Part shown: positions 1 to 9,899 of the stretch, piece after piece | Layout of the letters: each line of letters opens with the position of its first letter | Numbering within the stretch: the first letter of the stretch is position 1 | Source of the DNA: Eutreptiella sp. 'Long Island Sound 2002' | Lineage: Eukaryota; Euglenozoa; Euglenophyceae; Eutreptiales; Eutreptiaceae | Length of the DNA stretch: 64,000 nt | Direction of reading: 5' to 3' | Assembly (NCBI GenBank): GCA_964036045.1 | Contig: OZ038379.1 | Location: 72,694,719 to 72,758,718 of the forward strand | Notes under the pieces: generated by a model | Databases searched by the model: none | What the model was told of the DNA's origin: nothing | The model's input: only the letters and a program-made list of their open reading frames with translations | Position numbers and translations under genes: made by a program

Positions 1-44
1 CCCCAAGAAAGAAGCAACACTGGATTCCCTGCGAGACATTTTAA

Positions 45-767
45 TCACTAAGTGATGAGGTGGATGTTTTCTACGCTAAGTTTGTGTACCACGATGAGGT
101 TCCGTTTAATAGTTCTGACGCTGTGATGCTGCACCCGTACATTGACAGACTGACCAAATGTGTGAAGCGTGGTCTGCCACATGCCCAGAATTCTACCCCC
201 AGCAGGCACAAGGTCGCTGATGGCTTGCTGGACAAAATGTACCAGAAGGTTTCGGAAGAGATTGCCCCTGTATTTGCTGCGGATCACAACACTGGGATGG
301 GGACAGATGGGTACTCCAACGTCCGCAGGAATTCTGTGATCAACTACAATCTGTTTGGTCGCCGTTCGTCACGGTTCATGACGGCTTATTACCCAGGCTA
401 ACAAGTAAAGAATGCTGACGACATTTTACAGGGCGTTTATGACCCTCTGGAGGTTGTTAGCCACTCAAATTTGCCGTGTCCCACATCCACAGTTATTGCA
501 GACAATGCAGAGGTGATGGCACCAGCTCTGACCAAGTTGTGTGACGCTGAGAAATTCCAAGCGGATCACTTTGAGACAATAGTTGGATGTACTTTTCACG
601 GCTACAATGTGAAGTTCAAGGACCTCTGTGCACCGCCCGCTGTCGCGAATTTTATGAACACATACAGCACAGTTCTGAGGTTCTTCCGGAATCGATTCAG
701 AGCCTCTGATGTTTTGACGGACGGGCAGAAACAGCACAAAGACAAGGATGAAGACGAAGACGACTGA
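45..767 (+). pseudogene. hAT-type transposase, N-proximal part (DUF659-like), broken
   Basis: The + frame carries hallmarks of the DUF659 region of hAT transposases. It has an aromatic/PFN block (FYAKFVYHDEVPFNSS), then the G-x-D-G-Y-S-N-V-R core (GTDGYSNVRRNSVINY), then a V-I-A-D-N-A block matching the family's TDNA strand that contributes a catalytic Asp. One in-frame TAA (399-401) splits an otherwise continuous reading frame. The frame ends in an acidic/lysine run (KDKDEDEDD) at 767, before the tandem repeat. An in-frame stop at 42-44 lies upstream and no ATG fits the usual N-terminus, so BED finger and start are missing. The protein would act in the nucleus on its own terminal repeats, but this copy is dead. 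Later pieces of the gene lie at 1108-1355, 7475-7815 and 16731-17064. Family call is confident; subfamily is not. Confidence 0.72.
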
Positions 768-779
768 GCCTCCACTGCC

Positions 780-1097
780 TGGTGAAACCCGGCTTGCAAC
801 CAAAAGATTCGGGCCACGCGAGGCAGGCGACGGTGAAATGCGGCAGGGAGCGCCGGGAAGGCGCCAGGCAAAAATTAGCATGGCGACAGGAAACAACAGG
901 AAGCGACAGGAAGCGACAGGCTGGCGACCGGAGGGCGGCAGGAAAGCGACAGGGAAGCGACAGGGGAGCGACAGGGGAGCGACAGGGGAGCGACAGGAGA
1001 GCGGCAGGCAAGCAACAGGGGAGCGACAGGGGGCTAAAAGTGCCAAAACAGCGACAGGGAGGCGACAGGGAGGCAACAGGATGGCGACAGGAGAGTG
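780..1097 (+). repeat. 11-bp minisatellite (GGAGCGACAGG) interrupting the hAT gene
   Basis: An imperfect 11-bp unit, consensus GGAGCGACAGG, becomes near-perfect between about 950 and 1040 and degenerates on both sides. It sits between two hAT transposase segments, where the family normally has the loop before the TRF/TRW block. Because 11 is not a multiple of 3 it reads open in three frames as RQ/TG/ER-rich peptides; I treat these as artefacts. No target duplication is visible. Confidence 0.8.
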
Positions 1098-1107
1098 AGG
1101 TGGCCCG

Positions 1108-1355
1108 AATCAAATAACCAATGTATTCAGTGGTTTTCGAAGAACAAGGGCTGGTCCAGCATCAAGTGGTCGTACCAGACCAGCAACAGCAGGGGAGCAG
1201 AAGCCATCAGTAAGATCATCTTGTCGTCAACCTTCGGGAAGCTGTTGCCGAACTGTCGAACACTGCTGCGGACACTGGCCCGTATGATCAGGAAGGTGGA
1301 CACTGAAGGCTCAAGTTTCAATTCTCCTGTGTACCATCACATGGCTGGGTTCTAA
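1108..1355 (+). pseudogene. hAT-type transposase, middle part
   Basis: In the frame ending at 1355, the segment from about 1217 onward resembles the helical stretch after the hAT catalytic core. FGKLLPNCRTLLRTLARMIR, then KVDTEG and then VYHHM correspond to the family pattern FW..l....P.v..LR..D.....g.vY..M. The stretch before it (1108-1210) has no clear match. The piece is separated from its N-proximal part by the 11-bp minisatellite and from its C-terminal part by the 6 kb element that begins about 45 bp further on. It ends in a TAA where the family would continue. Assignment rests on pattern and position. Confidence 0.55.
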
Positions 1356-1389
1356 GAGCACGGGGCTGAGCATCAGAGATTGCCCCCAT

Positions 1390-1399
1390 CTGAACAGAA
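1390..1399. repeat. Candidate target-site duplication, left copy
   Basis: CTGAACAGAA occurs here and again at 7455-7464, immediately after the (TACC)n tail of the intervening element. Both copies lie within hAT-derived DNA, as expected for a target-site duplication made when the element inserted. Confidence 0.55.
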
Positions 1400-1402
1400 C
1401 CA

Positions 1403-2419
1403 GTGCCGGACGCCGAGCATGCCGCCACCCCCCCCCCACCAACCGTCCACGGGGCCAGACCCGTGGGTCGCGCGGAAGCAGCCCCCTCCGCGACCCCGGC
1501 GCATCACGTCGACGCAAGCGCGCCGGGGAAGGTGCCACCACGGGGCCCACCTGGAGCCCGCACAAAGTCCAAAGCCCAGGAAGCCGGACCGGACACGCCC
1601 CAGCGCGCAGCCGACAAGAAACCGTCGCGTGGCAGGCACAACCGCGACAAGGACTCTTTTCGATGCCTTCAAAGGAGTCCTGCAGGAGTGACCCCCACGC
1701 GGACCCAGCACCGGCTGCCCCGCGCGTCCGCCGGGAGCCACGACGCGACCATACAGAGGGCACACTCCTCACGGTGTCACACCGGGCACACCTCCAGCGC
1801 CATTACACCGCCCTGGGGAAAACTGAGCATGCTACCGCCGCGGATGACGGGCCTGCGACCGCAAGCGGGGCAGCTGACCAGGCCCCGGACGAGCGCAGCG
1901 CCCAAGGTAGCAGGAGTCGTGTGGAGGCGGGCAGCAACACCCGCTAGCGAGCCCACCGGCCAGCCACCGGAGACCACCCCGTCCAGGGGGCAGGGCCATC
2001 TGGACTACGCGCGCTCGGAAGGCGACGCCCGCCAGACCAAGCGCCCACGCGGAACAGGCCGGGGCACAAGACCTGGGCCTATGGATCGACAGGCTCACCA
2101 CAGGGGAGCAGCTCGCCCTGGCGGTGAGCATCCGATGGCTGCTGACTTCGCGATCCCGCCACCTCGAGGAGGGAACCCGCACCATCGCAGACATCACCTT
2201 CGGCCATCAGACGGGGCAGACGCCCCATCCGCCCATGGACCACCCCGGCGAGTGGCACTCTGTGGCCACCTGGCTCATGGCGCATATGGGGGCCTACAGG
2301 CCAGACAAAATGAACGGGCTACACTGGCAGTGGCACTAACCCTGCGCATCGGTGCAGCCATGCAAAGGCAGAACATCTGGGCCATCCCTGGGTCCCCAGG
2401 GTACCAGGGACAGTCCTGA
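1403..2419 (+). CDS. Proline/arginine/threonine-rich open frame, possible N-terminal region of the element protein
   Basis: A 338-codon frame is open close to the left end of the element. The product would be rich in Pro, Arg, Thr, Ala and His, with no domain I recognise; it could be a disordered, nucleic-acid-binding N-terminal region. The caveat is composition: the + strand is T-poor here, which removes T-initial stop codons and makes open frames cheap, and overlapping frames are also long. Its first codon is an ATG with no context to favour it. I rate it as a real coding relic only weakly. Confidence 0.25.
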   Translation: MPDAEHAATPPPPTVHGARPVGRAEAAPSATPAHHVDASAPGKVPPRGPPGARTKSKAQEAGPDTPQRAADKKPSRGRHNRDKDSFRCLQRSPAGVTPTRTQHRLPRASAGSHDATIQRAHSSRCHTGHTSSAITPPWGKLSMLPPRMTGLRPQAGQLTRPRTSAAPKVAGVVWRRAATPASEPTGQPPETTPSRGQGHLDYARSEGDARQTKRPRGTGRGTRPGPMDRQAHHRGAARPGGEHPMAADFAIPPPRGGNPHHRRHHLRPSDGADAPSAHGPPRRVALCGHLAHGAYGGLQARQNERATLAVALTLRIGAAMQRQNIWAIPGSPGYQGQS

Positions 2420-2925
2420 GGCCACCAGCGACCACGGTCCCAAGAGGACCCGGAGCCCTACAGGCAGGCGCCACGCCGTAACTCCCCAGGACGCCACAAG
2501 GGGCCACCACCCGGGGTGGCTTCCCCCTCTGGCACTCAAAGAAGCCCCCTCCGACCGTTCGCCCCGCGGAGGGACCAAGGCAGTCCTCACACCTCAGGGG
2601 TCCAAGGCGGCACACCGGAGCGGCACCAGGGGACAAGGAAGAGTGGCCACTCCCGGCGCCGCAGCCGCACGCCGCCTCCCGCAGCACGGCGAGTCGTCTT
2701 CCATGAGGATTTGGACAGGGGCCATGGAGGTCCCGACATATCAACGCCCAACTGACATCATCTGCCACCGATCTCCAACGCCGGTCCAAGAGGCCCCGCA
2801 CCAAACGGAGGCACATCCCCACCATTCCCACGCCAGCCGAGCGAGAGCGACAGACAGCGCTTCGCGGGGACCCCAACCGGGCAGCAGACGGAACGTCCAG
2901 CTCGTCCGCCGCCTCCCTCCCAGGG

Positions 2926-4456
2926 TTGGCGGCCGGCCCGCTGCCGGGGGGACAGCACGCCGCGGACACACGGCCAAGGGGACCCGCAGCCGACCGGCGG
3001 TCTGCACAAGGGGTGGGGGGACAGCCCCCCCAACGCCCCCCCCCACGAGCGGGGCGCGATGACACCGGTCCTGGAAACGGGCACCGGCCGCCAGACCAAC
3101 TGGGCCCGTACACAAAGGGGTTCCCCACCCCAGCTGCAACACAGCCAAACCGCCGGGGCGCGGAGGACGCACGGCGACAACGGGAGCACAATGCCAGCAG
3201 TTCAAAAGCGGACAAAGAAAGGACAGAGACTTTCGGCCCTCAGGAGTCCGGTGACTCACTGCCCATCGCCGCGGCCTTTTCGATGCCCCAGCAACGGGAG
3301 CCCTCCACGGGGAACCTGCCTGGGGGACACCCTGGCACCACCCCAGGGCACCCCTCCCCGGCTGGCGCCACACCGGACCAGGACCGGGAGACCATGCCCC
3401 AGCCGGCCCCCGGACCACCGCAACGGAGGAACACGGACCCCTTTGACGACGCAGAACTGAGGGTGCTCTACGGCATCTACGCCGCCGCACCCTCGAGTGG
3501 GCTGGTGGCAGCCCTTCGGGAACACCTCTAGGACGTCAACCCGAACAGGTTCTTCGCCGTGGTCGCCCTGCCGCACGCAGCAACCACCGAAATCTTTGTG
3601 CGGCAGCTCCAGGCGCTCGTCACCCCCGGGACACAGATCACGGACGTCCTTGTTGACGCGTGGATCTGGTGGTTCAACACCCACCAGCCGAACCAGAGAG
3701 GCATATGGGTCCCACACCTGGGCTGGGCACACACGCTCATAGCGCCACCGTCGGACCCCAGGCTGGCGCCCAGCACCGGGGGCTGGGAACAGGCCGCCCC
3801 GCCACTGAGAGCCGAAACCCTCAACATCCCACCGTACAAAGACCTGGCGGAATGGGAAAGCAGGACAGCCCGCGATAGGGGGCGCAACCTCAAGAGCATG
3901 GTGCAGCGGTACCCGGAGACGGCACGCACCACGCGAAGGTGACCCCAGCACCATCGCCATGATCGTGTTGGAAAATGGCCACTACCACCAAGTGCGGATC
4001 AGCCCGCACCCGCAGGAGCACCACTGGAGCCTGGAGGCCGTCGACTCCATGCTCCCGGCGAACGACCAGCCCCGGGAACCCCTAACGGGCATCGTGTCGG
4101 GGGCAGCTGGCACCTGGCACCCAGGCCATGCCCTCTACTGCCTCTGGCGGTGGGCGCAGCGCCGCTGGTCGCAGGCCAAGCACTGAACGGCAACATGGAG
4201 GTTCCACCTGGACGGCCGGCAGCAGCTGGAGGCCTTCCCTGAGCGCAAGCGGACAGCAGACACCCCCACTGCGACCAACCTGTGCCCCGTCTTCCCGATC
4301 CACCCGATCCAGGCGCTGGCGATGGGCGGGCAACTGCAGCTAGGCATCCGCACTGAGACGGAAGCCCAGGCGGCACACGCGGCCCTTGTGCACGAGATCC
4401 TCAGTGCCCTCCGCAGCGCCCTCTTACGGCGCGCGGGAAACCCTCCAGGGCCCTGA
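2926..4456 (+). pseudogene. Ulp1-like (C48) cysteine protease domain, decayed
   Basis: One frame runs from 2926 to 3942 with a single TAG (3529-3531). The coding then shifts frame and continues 3959-4456 with one TGA (4184-4186). The first part ends in an LVDAWIWWFNTHQP block, corresponding to the helix where Ulp1 proteases read L-N-D-x-x-I-x-x-Y/F. The second part has VLENGHYHQVRI followed by HHWSLEAVDSM, matching the catalytic His-Trp and Asp signature (HW.L..vD). I cannot find the Gln...Asp-Cys-Gly catalytic-cysteine block; the nearest cysteine is in ALYCLWRW, in the wrong context. Ulp1 domains cleave SUMO-like modifiers and are often carried by eukaryotic transposons. With a frameshift, three stops and no clear cysteine this copy is inactive. 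A papain-fold relative other than Ulp1 remains possible. Confidence 0.55.
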
Positions 4457-6320
4457 ACCACCGCGAGCCGGAATCGGGAACACACCCCCATAAAGAAGCG
4501 GGGTGACACCATCGAGACCGCCCCGCGCTGCCTGGCGCGGCACACGCGTCCCCTGCCCACCGCGGTCGGTCACCAGCAGTGCAACGACGACACACTGCCC
4601 CGCACACGCGGCGCAGATCCGACAGCGGCCACCCGCAGATGAGGAGACGACACGGCAACCTCAAGATCACCTCGTCTCACCTGAGACTCCGACGATGGAC
4701 ATCAAACCAGCGGCTGCGGGACCGGCCGTAAACCGTGACGACCCCGGGCAAGCCAATTTTGCCTAGGAGGACCCCCTCGTACAATCCGACAACGCGCGAA
4801 CGCGCAACACGCTCCACCAACGCCTGTCGGTCGGGCACGCCGGCGAGAAAGGCGTCGAACTGCCCGGCTCATGCAGCGGACACCGAACGATTCCGGGCTA
4901 ACCTTGGCAGCCCTACGGCCCATGATGTTTCAACGAACCCGCGGAACCCCAACGAATTTCTCCTACATCCCCCAGGCGGGGGCCACGCTCCCCAGACCCC
5001 CGCACTCCATCAACGTCAGAGATCAGGACGGGGCCCGGAACGGACCTGTCCTTCCGCCTAACCTTCCTCTCCCACAAGCCGGGCACACGATGGGCCGGGC
5101 CAAGGGGGCAGCCAAACACGCGGGGTCCACGGGCTCGCCGACGACCACGGGAACGTTATCAAGAAGTCGTCAGGAACGTTACTTTCCAGGGCGAGGGTCA
5201 AGAGATATGTGCGCCACTGGAGCCGACGCGCACCTCCTCCGAAAAAGTTAAATGCCTGGGGTGCTGGGACGGCTTCAGCACATGTAACCTGCGAGAATGG
5301 TGCGAGGGACACGTTCCCCGCAGCCCAGAAAGCTAACAGCGTCAAGGAGCGAGAGGGGGGCCTCGACACTGACCAGCATTCCTTTTATCTCCTGACCCCT
5401 ACCAGGAACACGCAAGGGGCCAAGAGCTCACCGCGCGGGACCCACAACCCCGCCGGCTCCTGCCGGCGAACACGAGAGTGTTGCGCCGAGCCCAGCCCGC
5501 CGCGCCAGACAGGACGCCCGTCACCAGAGCACGAGCCAGGCCACCCTAACCTCCGGAAACTGCACTGAGGCACTAACACGCACACCACCGGACCTGCAAG
5601 ACACAGCACGATACGGCACACGACAGGCCTGCAATCACAAGCACGAGCAGCGCACCATGATCGGCACAAGCGAAGCTGAAAGGACAGCTGAAGGGCACTG
5701 CGAAATACCAGATGATGGGTTGTGCCTGTAACGATGCCTCCAGGGGGGGACAGGGCATATCGTATCGAATTTCAAAATTTTTCTCAGCGGTCGTACCGAT
5801 TGTCGCTACTCTTTTCTTCCTGAGCACACGCCCGACCATGAGGGCGCGATGCACCGTCAAAACGTACCATACCGGCCCAACGCAACCGGAACAACCAGAA
5901 ACGACCCTACACGGCCACCGTGGCCCAACGCATCCGACGGCAGGACAAGCCGGCCAATGGGGGGCGAAGACGACGGCGTACCAACGAAGGTACTGGCAAC
6001 AACACAACAACCGCACGCGCCGATGTCCCAAAACCGGGCAAACAACGAGAAAACACGCCCCACGGGGAACACATGACGTGGGGGACAGCTACAGTGACCA
6101 GACACGGCCGGCCAGGCCCATATGAACCACCACACAACCCCGGACGGGCCGACCACTGGCGGCCACGACACCGGCAAACCAACACCACGCACCGGCCGCG
6201 CCCCGGTCGCAACACATCCACCACACCAGACAGGCCGGCCACCGCAAACCTGAGAACGAACTGAGAAGACAACAAAGACAACATCTGGCTACACCGGCGC
6301 GGGCTGCAGCGCAATCAACC
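4457..6320. other. GC-rich, T-poor interior of the element, no recognisable gene
   Basis: Only short overlapping open frames of Pro/Arg/Thr-rich or Cys/Val/Leu-rich composition are present. I see no catalytic motif, no repeat longer than a few tens of bases and no RNA gene. A short AT-richer interlude lies near 5760-5860. Confidence 0.5.
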
Positions 6321-6329
6321 CCACGACCC

Positions 6330-7010
6330 ACAGGCCGACCATAAGGCGGCTGACACAACCGGGTACCGACCAAAGTGCTGCTGAAAAACGACCCGACAAT
6401 GAGCAGACCGCACGCAAGCCAGCCAACACCCAACCGGCAAGGCATGCAAGGATCAAAACGGGAACGGCGTCCTATGGGTTGGCCACAACTTGCTGCGCCC
6501 CGCCTGCCGGCAACCATACCCACGAACGCACCGCAATGCCGAGATTCCACCATTGGACAACCAACCAACCAACCAAAACGACCTACTTCCAACCCCCGAC
6601 CCCAAGGCCATAACGACTCACCATAACGGGCTGCGCACACGCGGACCTGTGCAAAAATGAGCCCACTGCGCACACATCGTCTACAGGACAGCCTAGGACG
6701 CGACAGCGCTGGCAGCAGAAGAAAGAAACCAAACAATCAACAAGCTGACCATCAGGCGGCTGACACACCCAAGCACCAACCAAACAGCTGCGGCAGCAAG
6801 GAGGCGACCATAAACAGACCACACGCAAGCCGGCCAATGTCAAATCAGCCGCACATGCAAGGGTCAATACGGGAACACTGTCCCACTGGTTGGCGACACC
6901 ACGGTGCGCCAAGCCCGCTGACGAGCATACCCACGGACGCTACAGCACATCGCAACTCTACCATTACACAACCAACGAACCTACGGCAACGAACTACTTC
7001 CAACCCCCGC
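6330..7010 (+). repeat. ~410-bp direct repeat, two diverged copies
   Basis: GGCGGCTGACAC near 6343 recurs near 6753. Each copy then runs through a shared order of blocks: CGCACGCAAGCC..GCCAA, ATGCAAGG.TCAA.ACGGGAAC, ACCATT...CAACCAAC and CTACTTCCAACCCCCG. The copies differ by many substitutions and small indels, so the duplication is old. It lies in the 3' third of the element and probably belongs to its untranslated region. Confidence 0.65.
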
Positions 7011-7079
7011 CCCCCCCCGAGAGCGCAAGCTCGACCGAGTCACGAGGCGTGAGTGTGCGCCACGGCATGCGAGTCGCGT

Positions 7080-7454
7080 AGCACGTGATTCTTCAAAACG
7101 CCCCACGCCCAATGAAAACCAACCCAGGTGAAGGTGCCTGCAGGACAGGGCCTATGGCCTGGCTCCGGGCCCCTGGGCCACAGATTGCGGAGGGTGATGA
7201 GTATGTGCGATGGGACCCTCCCCCACATATCATCCGACCAAAGGAGAGGAATGTGACACCTCGGTCGAACATGGGTTACCTCTCTGGGCAGAAGCCGCCG
7301 TAGGGTACTGCTCGCGGCGACCGCGCCCTTCCCCCATGTGGGGGAGCCGCTTTGTGGGGGCACGTTCAGTAGGGCCGTGGGTGAGTGAGCAAAAGCCCCT
7401 TTGTAAGACCCCGCTGCGGGGCAACCCCAGTCCCGAGATGACCTACCTACCTAC
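7080..7454 (+). promoter_or_regulatory. Putative 3' untranslated end of the element, with hairpin and (TACC)n tail
   Basis: The last bases contain GACCCCGCTGCGGGGCAACC, able to fold a CCCCGC/GCGGGG hairpin, then CCCGAGATG, then ACCTACCTACCTAC. The small insertion at 30117-30202, read on the minus strand, ends in the same order (GTAAGACC, CCCGAG, ACCTACCTAC). A shared 3' end of this kind is what a reverse transcriptase of the non-LTR type recognises. The recognition role is inference. Confidence 0.45.
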
Positions 7455-7464
7455 CTGAACAGAA
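7455..7464. repeat. Candidate target-site duplication, right copy
   Basis: Second copy of CTGAACAGAA; partner of the copy 6.06 kb upstream. hAT-related coding resumes within a few tens of bases. Confidence 0.55.
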
Positions 7465-7474
7465 ACAGGCAGAG

Positions 7475-7815
7475 AACATATTTTTGACAGGTCGACATTT
7501 CTGCACCACCCCCCGCATGCAGCCAGTTACATTCTGTATCCTGCTCTCATGAATCCTGATACTCACCCAGTGAAGGACACTGAGATGAGGCAGTATGTTG
7601 CTCCAGTATTTGAATCTTTTGCTGGCAAGGAACATTCTGCAACAGCAAGACTCCAACTGCAGCAGTTTCTGATGAGGTGTGGCGAGTTCTCAGATGCTCA
7701 AATCTGGACAAAGGAGAGTTTTTCTAGGGGTGGACCCAATTCGTTTCAGGCTTTTTGCTCTGAACACAGTGTCCTAAGGGAGATTTGTAATGGGACTCTG
7801 ATTGGTTTTCCATGA
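7475..7815 (+). pseudogene. hAT-type transposase, C-proximal part
   Basis: The frame reads LHHPPHAASYILYPAL, matching the hAT motif plHaAa.yLNPa that precedes the insertion domain. It continues through PVKDTEMRQYVAPVFESF and a helical region (ATARLQLQQFLMRCGEF) before a TGA at 7813-7815. The first in-frame ATG (7549) is not a start; coding-like sequence extends upstream to the element junction. This is the continuation of the transposase interrupted by the Ulp1-bearing element. About 60 codons of the family's usual length are unaccounted for between the two pieces. Confidence 0.65.
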
Positions 7816-7816
7816 T

Positions 7817-8101
7817 CCGCGAATACCTCTGATGATCCCAGATAAATCAAACTCCAACCGCACGACACAGAACCACTGACCGGATGGAGCTGAGACCGTG
7901 ACGGTAGCGACTGAAGGAAACCTACCGCCAGTCATACCCCAAGGGAACCTGATTGAAGTTCTCGGCCGTGAGTTGAGACCCCAGGGGAACTGATGGTCAG
8001 CAGCTCCCCTTCTCGCCTGACGCGGCTACCGTGAAAAACAAACAAGGGGATGTCACATGAGGCTGCGGACACGGCCGCCCTTACTTACTTACTTACTTAG
8101 A
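7817..8101 (+). mobile_element. SINE-like short element with (ACTT)n tail
   Basis: About 285 bp without an open frame ends in at least four ACTT units and separates two hAT coding segments. The size and tandem tetranucleotide tail fit a SINE or a 5'-truncated LINE. I see no clear RNA polymerase III A/B box, and no convincing target duplication. The tail differs from the TACC tails elsewhere in the window, so it probably used a different LINE machinery. Confidence 0.5.
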
Positions 8102-8102
8102 C

Positions 8103-8215
8103 AAAAGATGTATAAGCCTGTACTCGTCACCATACAATCGCTACATCTGGCGCATGCGCCTGCAGAGCCTGCAAATGCTGCGAATCCTATTACAATCCCC
8201 TCCTAAACTGTTTCA
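8103..8215 (+). pseudogene. hAT transposase segment, duplicated at 16731-16843
   Basis: A frame reads WRMRLQSLQMLRILLQ, resembling the hAT element pattern ..LQ.lA.riLs.. that comes before the C-terminal ERNWS motif. The same DNA, starting GACAAAAGATGT and including AAGCCTGTACT.GTCACCATACAATC, recurs 8.63 kb downstream with roughly 85% identity by eye. Beyond about 8215 the transposase similarity stops. Confidence 0.5.
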
Positions 8216-9030
8216 TAGTCTACACAACACCTTGCTAGAGTTCAAATGTTTGATAATAATCATATAGGAGTGGTAGCACTTGCATAGCGCATGCTTGCTG
8301 CTCAGCACCCCACTGTGGGCTGGCTACCATACACCACCAAAGATTGGTTTTGATATGTGCTTTAGCCCTAGCCGGGTATACTGATGACTCTAAGCGGCAG
8401 GGTGTGCCTCCATTCCGTCCTCTCAGCCTATTTTGGATCTGGTAATGTGTAGAAGTATATGTACAGTGGGTGCTGCGGGTATAAGGAGTGGGGCTGAGTC
8501 AAAAATGCTTTAATGCATCTCCCAGGGGGAGTATGTGGGGATCACCTTTGAGCTTCAACACAGGACAACTCTAGGCGCCCAAACACAACAGAAGATGCAA
8601 AGTTGCAGTGCAAATCCTTGGTTCTGTTCCATTTTGAAATCGTGCAACTTTGACTCAACCTTGCATTTAACAAAAGCTAAAAAATGTTTCTTCCATAGCT
8701 TTTCACCGACGATTGGGCTCCTTGGAGCAACCACACCTGTTGTTCTATGGTATGGCTTGTTTGAGCGATGCCTGGTAGAATGTTTTGCACCTCTATTACT
8801 CCCCTCCCATCATAGCCCTTAGCACCAAAGAAGCAATGTGGTTCAAGATTGTAGGCGGTACATTCAACTTTGGTTCAACTTTGGACTCAACGTTGCAAAT
8901 TGCATCAAAGTTGCATCAAGTAATGCAATTTAGGCTCAAATTTGATTCAACATTGCTTTTTATAATGTGGCACGGCGATGCACCCATAAACTTAGAAAAT
9001 AGTTGTATACATGGGAACCTTCGACATCGC
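8216..9030. other. Non-coding stretch with first CAAAGTTG/CAACTTTG motifs
   Basis: No supported gene. From about 8580 onward the octamer CAACTTTG or its complement, and close variants, begin to appear (near 8604, 8645, 8868, 8877, 8908). The left part (8216-8560) is mixed-composition DNA in which I see nothing. Confidence 0.5.
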
Positions 9031-9032
9031 AC

Positions 9033-9476
9033 CTATGGGCTCTTAAATGCAAGAGACCTCTCCCTCTTGATTGGGGGTGACCTTCCGCCACCACTCGGCT
9101 TTCTTGCACTATCAGGTTCGCACCACGTGCAATCCCAGCCCGCCCACTCCTCTCTTACCGATGACAGGCTGGTGTACAGTATGTACTGTGTGGTGTCTAT
9201 TTCTAGGTTACAAGCTTCCCATCGACCATCCCATTGTTCTGGTGCTTCGAAGCACACTTTCTTTCCTTTCTCACTTTTGACATACCCCACCACTGGCTCC
9301 AAACAGCCGGGCCCCTCCCTAGCCCACTCATCCTTGGCACTCGAACCACAACCAAGGCTCATCTTCCAAAGGAGCCACCGGACTTTGGAGGTCTGTGGCC
9401 AACCAAACGTGTCCCTTGCCAATGCGCTTTTGATGTCACCCAATTCACGGCGGCCTTGTCCTTGCACCAAGCCCAC
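9033..9476 (-). CDS. Unidentified minus-strand coding fragment
   Basis: A 147-codon open frame on the minus strand has ordinary protein-like composition, with many Trp, Glu and Lys and no low-complexity run. The central part, with short blocks VVGYVKSEKGKKVCFEAPE and YILYTSLSSVREEWAGWDC, looks conserved-protein-like, but I cannot name a family. The flanking DNA on both sides carries CAAAGTTG-type motifs, as do the gaps between the other minus-strand fragments up to 14.7 kb. That suggests exons of one or more intron-bearing element genes. No start context or splice site is certain. Confidence 0.35.
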   Translation of the reverse strand: MGLVQGQGRRELGDIKSALARDTFGWPQTSKVRWLLWKMSLGCGSSAKDEWAREGPGCLEPVVGYVKSEKGKKVCFEAPEQWDGRWEACNLEIDTTQYILYTSLSSVREEWAGWDCTWCEPDSARKPSGGGRSPPIKRERSLAFKSP

Positions 9477-9899
9477 CTACACACTAAGAAGAAGTGTTTA
9501 GGAGGATTGGAAAAGGACGAAGCACACGAACAATGCGAAAAAAAGAAGACAAGTGCCACGTACATCCAACATTCAATCAAGGTCATCAAGGTAGCTCATC
9601 TATGGAATTATTTCCTCGTGTCCAATATCATCATCCCTGTCCGGAGCTTTTTGCGTTGCGTCGGCCTGGGTTGCGGTGCCTTGGTTTGCGGTGCCTTGTT
9701 TTGCCGTGGGGGCGGCTTGGTTTGCGGTGGCGGTGGCCTAAGTGGAGAGAACCAAAGTTGAAGCAAAGTTGAATGAATCTTGAGCCCATGTGTGTTGACA
9801 TGCATCGTACTACATGTATGCTACTCAAAGCTGCACCGAAGTCCAATGAAAGTTGAATGACCCCCTACTTGGACCCCCTACTGCCTACGCTACCTACCT

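Larger units (their letters stand above)
1400..7454 (+). mobile_element. ~6 kb GC-rich element with Ulp1-like protease and TACC tail
   Basis: The element lies between hAT transposase fragments, is bounded by CTGAACAGAA direct repeats, and ends on the + strand in a short (TACC)n run. A tail of tandem tetranucleotides plus a target duplication is typical of target-primed (non-LTR) retrotransposition. The + strand is strongly T-poor through most of its length, unlike the flanking hAT DNA. The only recognisable protein is a broken Ulp1-like protease (2926-4456). I find no reverse-transcriptase or endonuclease motif inside, so it could be a non-autonomous or rearranged copy of the LINE type seen at 43.9-52 kb. 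Boundaries are inferred from the duplication and tail. Confidence 0.55.

Noticed and set aside
748-1117. Arginine/glycine/glutamine-rich proteins around 780-1110
   Set aside because: They are read in three frames from an 11-bp tandem repeat.
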